From contig CATLDS010000029.1 of NCBI GenBank assembly GCA_949902685.1, positions 1-6,332 of the forward strand: a stretch of 6,332 bases of DNA. The letters are read 5' to 3'. A program made the position numbers and the translations under genes. The DNA comes from an uncultured Christensenellaceae bacterium (GTDB lineage: Bacteria; Bacillota; Clostridia; Christensenellales; UBA1242). This document shows positions 1 to 6,332 of the stretch, one piece after another (the first letter of the stretch is position 1; the number at the start of each line of letters is the position of its first letter). Under the pieces are notes generated by a model. The model saw only the letters and a program-made list of their open reading frames with translations, was not told the DNA's origin and made no database searches.

Positions 1-117
1 GCAGGTGATTACGTTCTATCGGTTTACGTATTAGGCGATGGTGAGCGTACATTCTCGGTTAGAGAAAACGGAAATATCAAACCATGTCTAGAAAAATCTT
101 TCAAAGTACTCGACGCT
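1..117 (+). other. C-terminal end of an FN3-like module cut by the window edge
   Basis: Residues 1-39 begin in the closing strand of a module: GDYVLSVYVLGDG (residues 2-14) matches the Y-x-I-x-V pattern that ends later modules. A short charged stretch with the only nearby cysteine (C29) follows, then the linker LDAP leading into the next module. The rest of this module lies upstream of the window. Confidence 0.6.
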
Positions 118-3100
118 CCAGTTATTAATTATTTAGAAAAAGATAAAGAAAAAATAACATTTACATCAGTTGACGGCGCAACTATTTATGATATTTTTGA
201 GGTGCTAGAGCAGGATGAGAAGATTGCTATGGTTACCCATACAAGTTTTGATGACTTTGAAATTGCTAGTGGTGAGAGCAGAACATTTAGAGTTCAAGCC
301 AAAGGTGATGGATCTAGTACGTTAGACTCCGTCAAATCCAATCCTATGCGTATCTATAGATTATCCGTGCCTTCTACTACATTTGATAGTGAATTGAGTG
401 CATTCGTTGAGCCTTCTATTGCAGATGGTGAAGAAGATTTAGTTCTCGAGTACGAATTGAGATTTGATGACTCAGTCGTAGATTATGTGTTCGGTACAGC
501 ATTTGATGATTTACTAAGAGGTGAAAACTACTTTTCACTTAAATCTATAGCAGTGGATGGATTTGATGGTAATAGTTATCTTAATTCGCAAGAGTATTAT
601 TTTGTAATTGATAAAATTGACGAGTCTTCTAATATAAGTATCAATCATAATAATCAATTAGTGATAGTACCTACCAATCACACTCAAGAATATGGACTTT
701 ATGTCAAATTTATTTCAGCTGACAACACATACGAATTTACTTCTAATGAGTACAAATTAGCATCTTCGATTTATTCTCTTGACTATTCATTTGTAGATGG
801 AGTGTATACAATTGATTTATTTGGATTGGATTATTTACCTATTATCCGTGATTTAGATACTAAGACATTTAATGTTGAGTTCAAATTTTTAGCCAAAGAT
901 TATGATAACATGGCTAATAGTGAGATTGAGATTAGTGGAGATATAGGCTGGGCTAGTAAGACAGTGTTCAATATGTCCACTAGAGATGACCAATATGTTA
1001 TCTTTAATAATGTTGAGACATGGAGAAGTTATACTGATTATGCGATACTCGTGAATGATAAATATGTGTTGTATTTAAATAATGACACTATTATTGATTC
1101 GGATAAACAAGTTTTGAAAGTGGACATCAAATATATCTATGACAATACTCCAGCCGAAATTCTTAAAGATATCAATACGCTTGCAATAATCACTCGCAAT
1201 ACTGACACATCTAATAGTTCACTTAAATTAAGTAGTGTAGGTAGTAAAATACGAGTTGGATTGAGCGAGCAGTTAGTGTTAGAAGAAAGTAAGCCTAATT
1301 CAAAAATTAATAATTCTGTGATAGTGTCATTTGCTACTAATGAAACCGTATACGATAAAATATATATTGTAGAGATTTACAACAAAGAGAATGGCGAACG
1401 CTCTAATTTAAAGCAGTTGCGTTTTAATGATAGTGATGCTGTCTCTGGTCGTATCTCATTTAACCTTGATGAACATGCTGTAGGCTTATCTGGAGACATC
1501 TATATAAGTGCACAGATTAGTGCCAATGGAGTTTCTGGCGCAGGTGATGAGATTATCTATATATTTAATTCTTCAATATCCAATGAATTACATTTAGTTA
1601 AGATTGATACAGTTTTAGATATTCATATTGATAAGGGTGTTTTAAGATTTGAGCCTGTAGAGAATGCAGTAGGTTACGATATTTATAAGCAAGAGGGAGC
1701 AATCTTAGAGAAATTAAATAAAAATGGTTTCATTATTAATAATTATTATCAACTAAGCGATATGGAAGGAGACTTCCAGATTAGGATAAAGGCAATATCA
1801 CAAGCCAATGGTTACACTAATGCAGATTTATCAGCGGTTGTCAATGTCCATAAATTTGCTACGCCTATTGTGAGTATTAAGAATGGCAATATTGTTGTAG
1901 CCTTATCCAGTATAGCAATAGAGACAATATATAAAACTCACCTACAGAGTGAGAATAGTATTGTGGATTTGAGCGGTGCTGTGTTGCACATTAATAACGG
2001 AGTTAAAGATTTATATTTGACATTTGATTTAGACGGAGTAGAACTAGACGGCAATGATATGATTATTGACCCTACAGTTCTAATCAATTATGGTATTAAT
2101 AGCATCGTTAGAGAAGATTTAATATTTGAAATATGTGTAGATTACTCTAAAGATGAAGTTTATTATCTAAATTCTAATATCGAGAGTTACTATGTACATG
2201 GCATATTTGAGCCTACCTCGTTAGACAAGACTACAACTACAAATGTAGCCGATGAATATATCGAGCATATTACTTGGACGGCGAATAATAAGAATGCTAT
2301 CAATGGGCAAGAGGTAACTTATGGATATGTGGCGAAGATTGAATGTGGCAACAATGTATATTTGACTAACGATGAGTTACTTAAATTCACTGATGGTGAA
2401 AATATATTCAACTCATATCCAAGCATAATTCTATCCAATAATTTCATATTCCCATATGGATACGATATTAATATGGATGGTGAGATTGGAGAGGGCGAAA
2501 AGTTTGGCCCAGGAGTATACAAGATAAGTGTGCGAGCCGTTCCAAAAAATATGGATAATTATAACTTGGTATCTTCTAGATATAGTAAGGAATACACTAT
2601 CGAGATAATGCAGTCACCTAAACTTGTTACAAATAATGGTGTAGTAGTTTGGGATGCGGTACAGGGTGCGTCGAGTTACTTTGTACGTATTTATGATGTC
2701 AATGTTGGTACTGTTTTAGCGAGCGTAACTCAGTCTAGTTGTTCATTTGATTTCACAAGTGCTGATTTTAGTAATTATGTTGGCGTATATGGTATAAGTG
2801 TACAAGCGCTTAGTGATAACAAAACTATTATTAATAGTGACGAGAGTTTAATCTTTGAAATATTTAGAATGAATGAGGCCAACTCCGTTTCGATAGATGA
2901 TGGAAAACTGATATTATATGCTAATGCATATTTTGATGAGGCAGAGATAGAGTTTGTAGATACCGAGACTGGTAGGACAGAACGAATATATTATACTAAT
3001 GAATCAAGTGAAGAAAATTTAGCGAAATTAGGAATCATCCGCTGGACAGGATTATCTACTGAAAATCAATTGTTGTTACAAAACCCAACTAGATATGTAG

Positions 3101-6100
3101 TGAACTTTAGTAATAGTGAAATTCTTAACATTATGGGCAATCGTAGTTATAGAGTTAATGTATTGTTGAGGGGTAACTCGCTTGATTTTACTGGAATAGT
3201 TAGTTCTAGAAAATCATTGATTTCCACTCAACTAAATGTAACTAAACTTGCACCTAATCTATACGAGGTGAATAGTGGAGTATTGACCTATTCTGCTAAT
3301 GCTGAATATATCGGTCTAGATATGAATTATAATTTTGATACAGGAGAGGCTACGAATGTAGATTCATTCTGGAACAAGTTGTTGGTGTATCAAATTAAAA
3401 TCAGTTCAGCTAATAAATCATATTCTTTCTATACAATAGACTACGACTTGTTTGAACAAGCGCGAGCTAATGGTAGCATATCGAGTGATAAGTACACACT
3501 TATTAATGATAAAAATGAATTACACGCACTAATACAATATGCGTCTAGTGATGGCGTGGTATATCAATTCAATGTATTCAAAAATAATAGAATTAACCTT
3601 AAGAACTATGATATGTTGTACTATTATCCATTCGTAGATGATGGTACTACATGGACAAGTATAGATTTCGGTATCGGTGGCTCGTTTGTAGTAGAGATGA
3701 CTTTACTAGGCGGTGACAGCATAATTGAAAAGAGTTCAGGTAGTATTACATCTCACATTGGATATTTGACGGCTAATCCTATAAGTTCTAAACAATTCGT
3801 AAGATATAAAGATATTAATAGTACAATAACTACTTATGATGGTATTTTGATATTTGAGGATTTATTGACTAGGAATGAGGATGGCAATGTCATAGATTAC
3901 CCAGTATATAGATTGACATTCACACCTATTAATACTTCTAATACTAGAGTTGTTTATATTTACTATACTGAGGGTGGAGAAGCATATGCTAGATTTTTAG
4001 CCGAAGAAGAAAATGCACTATTCGTACAGGCAGAATATAGTGTAGATTTGATGACCTCTATAATGTTTGATATGTCACAATACTTTGAATCTGGTACTTA
4101 TCTTGTAGACATACGTACATTAGCAGGTGAGGGTAATGAAGAGGCAGGAATTACATCTGCATATCTATTGAATGCGCGTGTACCAACTACTAATCGTACT
4201 ATATATAAAATAGGTTCATCAAAAGCAGTCGTTAGTGACGGTAAACTAGTTATCAATATGGGCGCGATTGATACCAATAGTGCGATAATAGAAGATTATG
4301 AAGTAATTATAAGTGAAATAGTTAATGGTGAGGTAAAAGAATATATCTTATATATTGATAGAGACTCGGCGGGTGTAACATTCAATGAGAACACAAATAC
4401 TATCATATATGAGTTGCCTAATATTATTTCTGCAGGAAATGGAAATTTAGTTATCGAGAATGGTAAATCTTATTCTATCAAGGTACGTGGATTGGCACGA
4501 GACAATCTAAATGTTGTAAATGCGACTTATGATGAGAGTGAATTGACATTCACACTATCTAGCGGAGTAAGAAATGTAAGAATAGAGAATGGTAAATTGA
4601 GATGGCAAGTTCTAGATAAAGATAATTACCAACAAGTCATGATTAAAGTATCATTCTTGGACGAGAATGGTGAAATCAAAACAATCAAAATTACTACTAC
4701 AGGTAGTCTAGTCGTCGGTTCTAATAATGAATATGAATATACATTCGCAGACTCAGGTTATCGTGTAGAGGGTAGCAGTATACAGACTGTAATTTCTTAT
4801 GGTATAGACTATTCAATATCTGTACGCACTCTAGGTAAATCTGGACAGTTGGATAGCAATTATTCTACAGTTATTGTAGGTAATAGATTGCAACGTGTAC
4901 CAGATGTCAATATCAAATCACATGACGGAATCTTAATGTGGGATATGATTAGTGATGCACATGGATACATTGTGACAGTAAGTAGCAATGAGAAAATCTA
5001 CACATTCACTACTAGAACTAACCAGATAGATTTCTTAGATACATTAGACGATAATGGTGAGAGATTACCAGTAGGTAATTATACTATCAGTATACGAGCA
5101 ATAGGCACAGATAGGATTAATTCAATATTAACTACATCTTCACATAGATTTACTAGACTTGATGACGTTACGAACATATCTATCAGTTCAGGTGATAGCA
5201 ATAGTGTTAAATGGGATGCAGTAGATAATGCACAAGGATATCTGGTACAATTCTTGCAAGATGATCAGTTATTAGAAGAGAGTGTGGTGGATGGTACATC
5301 AATCATTATTCCAGATAGTTTAGTAGGCAGATTTAGCATTAATATTAAAGCTGTCGGTGTGGATGAAGGCTATGTATTTAATGGTGATTTCACTACTTAT
5401 GTGGGTTCGTTTGAGCGACCAGAAGCTGTGAGTGGAGTCGTTTATGATAGAGAAAACAATCGTTATTACTTCACTGCTGACGATTTCTTAGCGGGAGATA
5501 AATTACGTATTAGATATGACTTTAGAGAATATGTGTATAACAATTCTTCTGTAGAGGCTAGCCAAGTTAGATCGGTAATAGTTGAGTACACGTATGCTAA
5601 TGCACCAAGCTTTACAGTAGACGGACGTAGGTATTATTACTTCGCTCCTCAAGCAATAGGTGAATATACTAACTTATCTGTACAGATAGATAGAAATGGT
5701 TTGTATTCATCTACTAGTCCGGGAGAAAACGTACGATTTGATATATTCGGCTTCGGTGATGGTAGTGAGAGTAAGCCATATGGAATCAATAGTGCAAATC
5801 ACTTGTTGGCAATAGCAAAATATAGTGATAAACATTTCATTATGTATGGCGCGGTTGATTTGAGCGGTGTTGATTTTGCGGATAGATTGAGACAACATAA
5901 TGCAATAATTTCATCTTCATTCTCGGGTGTATTTGACGGAAATGGAAGAGCAATATACGGTCTAGATAATGTCCTTCTTGATGGTGTGAATGACTTTGCT
6001 TTATTTGGAACTTTAGACAATGCAGTTATTAAAAATTTAAGTTTCGGTATTGAGAATAACACTAGCACTATTACTAATAGATTTACGAACAACTTATCAA

Positions 6101-6332
6101 GTGCTGTGAGAATGTCATTGTTGGCAATCAATGCAAATAATTCAACTATAGAGAATGTATCTTTACGAGATGTTAAGTTTGTATTGAGTGGTACAGGAGA
6201 GTTGAGAGGTGGAGTTTATGTTGCAGGATTAATTATCAATGCGAATAATAGTACGATTATTGGAACTCAAGCAAATGTAAATGTCCAATTAGATTGCAAG
6301 TTTACGATTGATTCATATGTGGGCGGATTGGT
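1..6332 (+). CDS. Giant FN3-like / GLUG beta-helix surface protein, partial at both ends
   Basis: I translated frame +1 by hand across the window and found 2110 sense codons with no stop; both termini lie outside. The visible part alone would be roughly 230 kDa. Residues 1-1918 form a chain of about 17 beta-sandwich-like modules resembling divergent bacterial fibronectin type III repeats. Residues 1919-2110 begin a GLUG-type beta-helix domain. Only five Cys (29, 712, 782, 914, 2099) and ten Trp are present, with many Asn, Asp, Ser, Tyr and Ile; this is usual for exported Gram-positive adhesin-like proteins. No transmembrane helix, coiled coil, sortase motif or catalytic signature is visible; signal peptide and anchor, if any, would lie beyond the edges. 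Codon use is uniform along the frame, so I see no sign of a frameshift or fusion artefact. A role in surface adhesion or glycan/matrix binding is inferred from architecture, not shown. The coding call is near certain; the function is moderate to weak. Confidence 0.97.
118..360 (+). other. FN3-like module, residues 40-120
   Basis: This is a compact module of 81 residues. The B-strand aromatic is F54 and the C-strand tyrosine is Y63, in ITFTSVDGATIYDIFEV, giving the nine-residue spacing typical of the array. The closing strand is FRVQAKGDG, starting at F96. F54 stands where the better-conserved modules have Trp. Confidence 0.65.
361..639 (+). other. Diverged Ig/FN3-like segment, residues 121-213
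   Basis: This segment follows the linker LSVPSTT and is rich in alternating hydrophobic residues, as expected for a beta sandwich. A candidate closing strand is YFSLKSIAVDGFDG, starting at Y177. No Trp is present and the nine-residue W/F-Y signature is not clear, so assignment to the FN3-like family rests on its position and on the closing strand. Confidence 0.4.
640..1260 (+). other. Unassigned beta-rich segment, residues 214-420
   Basis: About 207 residues between recognisable modules. The beginning (residues 214-260) resembles a short FN3-like half module, with EYGLYVKFISADN as a closing-type strand at 230-242. Residues 250-420 have no clear repeat signature. They include two Trp, in GWASK (W317) and TWRSYTDYAILVND (W341), and alternate polar and hydrophobic residues in beta fashion. 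This could be one larger carbohydrate-binding-like beta sandwich, or two highly diverged modules. I do not recognise a family. Confidence 0.4.
1261..1605 (+). other. Diverged FN3-like module, residues 421-535
   Basis: This 115-residue segment has strands NNSVIVSFATNE and IYIVEIYNKENG. Its closing strand is DIYISAQISANG (residues 499-510), which matches the pattern ending other modules. The length and lack of a Trp suggest an expanded loop. It leads directly into a better-conserved module. Confidence 0.45.
1606..1857 (+). other. FN3-like module, residues 536-619
   Basis: This is one of the clearest modules, at 84 residues. GVLRFEPVENAVGYDIY (residues 546-562) is a near-textbook B-C strand pair with F550 and Y559 nine residues apart. 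The closing strand is FQIRIKAIS, starting at F592, followed by ANGYTNADLSAVVNV, the usual final hairpin and G strand. The linker FATP leads into the next segment. Confidence 0.75.
1858..2220 (+). other. Diverged beta-rich module, residues 620-740
   Basis: This segment starts with TPIVSIKNGNIVVAL, which looks like the A and B strands of an FN3-like module without the aromatic residue. It continues with strands such as DLYLTFDLDGVELDG and LIFEICVDYSKDEVYY. C712 is one of only five cysteines. No nine-residue W/F-Y signature is visible. The family is uncertain. Confidence 0.4.
2221..2616 (+). other. FN3-like module with an EF-hand-type loop, residues 741-872
   Basis: The B strand is EHITWTANN with W759 and the C strand is TYGYVAKIECG. 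Before the closing strand VYKISVRAVPKN (Y840) there is an insertion that contains a canonical 12-residue EF-hand-type loop at residues 822-833. The final strand SRYSKEYTIEIMQSP gives the usual exit into the next module. At 132 residues it is longer than a standard FN3 domain, which the insertion explains. Confidence 0.6.
2464..2499 (+). other. EF-hand/dockerin-type calcium-binding loop
   Basis: Residues 822-833 read DINMDGEIGEGE. They have D at loop position 1, N at 3, D at 5, G at 6, I at 8 and E at 12, which is the complete canonical EF-hand ligand pattern. Flanking helices are not obvious: the upstream sequence NNFIFPYGY is strand-like, and the loop is followed after a short KFGPG turn by the Y840 strand. 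It could be a stand-alone calcium loop stabilising the module rather than a true helix-loop-helix EF hand. Calcium binding is inferred from the pattern. Confidence 0.6.
2617..2874 (+). other. FN3-like module, residues 873-958
   Basis: This is a clear 86-residue module. GVVVWDAVQGASSYFVRIY (residues 880-898) gives W884 and Y893 nine residues apart, a pattern very common in Gram-positive FN3-like repeats. The closing strand is YGISVQALSDN, starting at Y930, with a final strand ESLIFEIFRM. C914 lies in a middle strand. Confidence 0.8.
2875..3249 (+). other. Diverged FN3-like module, residues 959-1083
   Basis: The opening DDGKLILYANAYFDEAEIEF resembles the B-C strands of the array but has L or Y where Trp is expected. 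A long insertion follows, containing the only Trp (W1015, in IIRWTGLS). The closing strand is YRVNVLLRG, starting at Y1050. The extra length of about 35 residues lies between the C strand and the closing strand. Confidence 0.5.
3250..3786 (+). other. Oversized FN3-like segment with insertion, residues 1084-1262
   Basis: This segment opens with LAPNLYEVNSGVLTYSANA, a recognisable module start, and closes with SFVVEMTLLGGDS (F1229), matching the array's closing strand. In between are about 120 extra residues, including W1124 and W1218 and a tyrosine-rich stretch around DMLYYYPFVDDG. The stretch could be a long insertion or a second beta domain of unknown family. Confidence 0.45.
3787..4182 (+). 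other. Diverged FN3-like module, residues 1263-1394
   Basis: The opening strand region is TTYDGILIFEDLL and the C-strand region is DYPVYRLTFTPINTSN. The closing strand is GTYLVDIRTLAGEGNEE, with Y1367. The exit GITSAYLLNARVP resembles the final strand and linker of other modules. No Trp is present. The length of 132 residues implies expanded loops. Confidence 0.5.
4183..4560 (+). other. Diverged FN3-like module, residues 1395-1520
   Basis: SDGKLVINMGAID marks the B strand without Trp and EDYEVIISEIVNGEVKEY is a C-C' hairpin. The closing strand is YSIKVRGLARDN, starting at Y1491, and the last strand is ESELTFTLSSG. The module is about 126 residues, with an extended region around NTNTIIYELPNIISAGNG. 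Confidence 0.55.
4561..4896 (+). other. FN3-like module, residues 1521-1632
   Basis: NVRIENGKLRWQVLDK contains W1535 at the B-strand position, and QQVMIKVSFLDENGEIK is a C-C' hairpin that lacks the usual Tyr. The closing strand is YSISVRTLGKSG, starting at Y1604. The final strand and linker YSTVIVGNRLQRVP lead into the next module. The total of 112 residues implies a moderately expanded middle. Confidence 0.6.
4897..5160 (+). other. FN3-like module, residues 1633-1720
   Basis: This clear 88-residue module starts VPDVNIKSHDGILMWDMI. W1647 and Y1656 (in DAHGYIVTV) have the standard nine-residue spacing. GNYTISIRAIGTDR is the closing strand, with Y1694, and SHRFTRLD is the exit strand. It lies directly next to another clear module. 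Confidence 0.8.
5161..5418 (+). other. FN3-like module, residues 1721-1806
   Basis: This clear 86-residue module carries SVKWDAVDNAQGYLVQF (residues 1736-1752), with W1738 and Y1747 nine residues apart. The closing strand is RFSINIKAVGVDEGY, with F1778, followed by the final strand GDFTTYVGSFERP. The W-D-A-V-x-N-A-x-G-Y string is the most consensus-like in the window. Confidence 0.82.
5419..5754 (+). other. Beta-rich linker module, residues 1807-1918
   Basis: This stretch lies between the last clear FN3-like module and the beta-helix domain. It has alternating strands such as VSGVVYDRENNRYYFTADD, DKLRIRYDFREYVYNN and YTNLSVQIDRNGLYSS. Its ending, EYTNLSVQIDRNG, resembles a degenerate module closing strand. 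It lacks Trp and the spacing signature, and is Tyr- and Arg-rich compared with its neighbours. It is probably a capping or linking Ig-like domain. Confidence 0.45.
5755..6332 (+). other. GLUG-type beta-helix domain, N-terminal part
   Basis: Residues 1919-2110 show the ordered landmarks of GLUG-containing extracellular domains. GDGSESKPYGINSANHLLAI is the typical entry. YGAVDLSGVDF stands where the family usually has an 'ADIDLSG' motif. FSGVFDGNGRAIYGL (1974-1988) is the core motif. FALFGTLDNAVIKNLSF (1999-2015) is a helix rung. Two rungs with the identical string INANNSTI start at residues 2043 and 2079, and YVGGL (2106-2110) reaches the window edge. Such domains are predicted right-handed beta helices on secreted or surface proteins, where they are linked to adhesion or polysaccharide binding; the exact ligand is unknown. 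The domain continues downstream. Confidence 0.8.
6127..6258 (+). repeat. 36-residue beta-helix rung repeat
   Basis: The eight-residue string INANNSTI occurs at residues 2043-2050 (bases 6127-6150) and at 2079-2086 (bases 6235-6258), exactly 108 bases apart. The DNA copies match at 18 of 24 positions, and all differences are synonymous, so the protein sequence is kept while the DNA has drifted. The spacing fits successive turns of a beta-helix domain. Confidence 0.7.

Larger units (their letters stand above)
1..5754 (+). repeat. Array of divergent FN3-like protein modules
   Basis: This is protein-level tandem repetition, not DNA-level: the bases are too diverged to align easily, but the same pattern recurs. 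A module opens with a linker often containing Pro, then a strand with W or F, then a Tyr nine residues later, and closes about 40-47 residues after the W/F with a strand of the type Y-x-I-x-V-R/K-A-x-G. Closing strands begin at residues 4, 96, 178, 231, 501, 592, 840, 930, 1050, 1229, 1367, 1491, 1604, 1694 and 1778. Compact modules are 81-88 residues, the normal FN3 size; others reach 110-180 residues and probably hold loop insertions or a different Ig-like fold. Such arrays usually act as spacers or binding stalks in extracellular bacterial proteins. Individual boundaries are approximate. Confidence 0.75.

Noticed and set aside
1963..1980. VDLSGA string at residues 655-660, similar to VDLSG in the GLUG region (residues 1953-1957)
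   Set aside because: The surrounding residues show no GDGS entry, FDGNG motif or beta-helix rung, so the short match is most likely chance.
2026..2058. Asp-rich FDLDGVELDGN stretch (residues 675-685) as a second calcium loop
   Set aside because: The spacing does not fit the EF-hand ligand positions, and there is no Glu at position 12. It looks like an ordinary beta hairpin.
2319..2522. Minus-strand open frame of 67 codons
   Set aside because: It lies antisense to the continuous frame +1 gene, starts at TTG with no ribosome binding site upstream, and its translation matches no known protein pattern.
5707..5898. Minus-strand open frame of 63 codons starting with ATG
   Set aside because: It is antisense to the beta-helix region, whose motifs are clear on the plus strand. 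No Shine-Dalgarno-like sequence precedes its start.
5799..6131. Minus-strand open frame of 110 codons
   Set aside because: It has a TTG start without a ribosome binding site and overlaps the other minus-strand frame. It is fully explained as the shadow of the repeat-rich, stop-poor plus-strand gene.
1..6332. Promoters, terminators, riboswitches, tRNA, CRISPR or insertion sequences inside the window
   Set aside because: The entire window is covered by one coding frame. TATA-like and AT-rich strings occur by composition only, and I saw no convincing hairpin-plus-T-run or direct-repeat array.

Overview
The whole window lies inside one protein-coding gene. Frame +1 reads from base 1 to base 6332 (2110 complete codons plus two bases) without a stop. 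Neither the start codon nor the stop codon is present, so promoter, ribosome binding site, signal peptide, anchor and terminator are all outside the window. There is no intergenic DNA, RNA gene, mobile element or CRISPR array here.

The encoded protein is a very large, acidic, Asn/Asp/Ser/Tyr/Ile-rich, beta-strand-type polypeptide with only five cysteines, ten tryptophans and no hydrophobic membrane segment in the visible part. Residues 1 to about 1918 (bases 1-5754) look like a long array of divergent fibronectin type III-like (FN3/Ig-fold) modules. Five modules keep a strict W/F-x8-Y spacing between the B and C strands (residues 54/63, 550/559, 884/893, 1647/1656, 1738/1747). Many modules share a tyrosine-containing 'Y-x-I-x-V-R-A-x-G' strand near their ends. 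Modules in between are longer and more diverged, and one carries a canonical EF-hand-type calcium loop (residues 822-833). From about residue 1919 (base 5755) the protein changes to a GLUG-type, right-handed beta-helix-like domain. It has the usual entry motif (GDGSESKPY), an FSGVFDGNG motif, an LFGTL/IKNL rung, a 36-residue rung repeat and a YVGGL motif at the window edge.

The best functional reading is a giant secreted or cell-surface protein, perhaps a stalk of FN3-like modules presenting or linking a beta-helix domain in adhesion or glycan binding. The function is inferred from architecture; no catalytic motif was found.

The organism is probably an AT-rich low-GC Gram-positive, such as an uncultured gut Bacilli/Clostridia-type lineage. 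DNA is roughly one-third G+C by eye, Arg is mostly AGA/CGT and Leu is mostly TTA/TTG/CTA. All ten Trp codons are TGG and no TGA occurs in frame, which argues against a Mycoplasma-type code. This taxonomic guess is weak because it rests on composition and domain style only.
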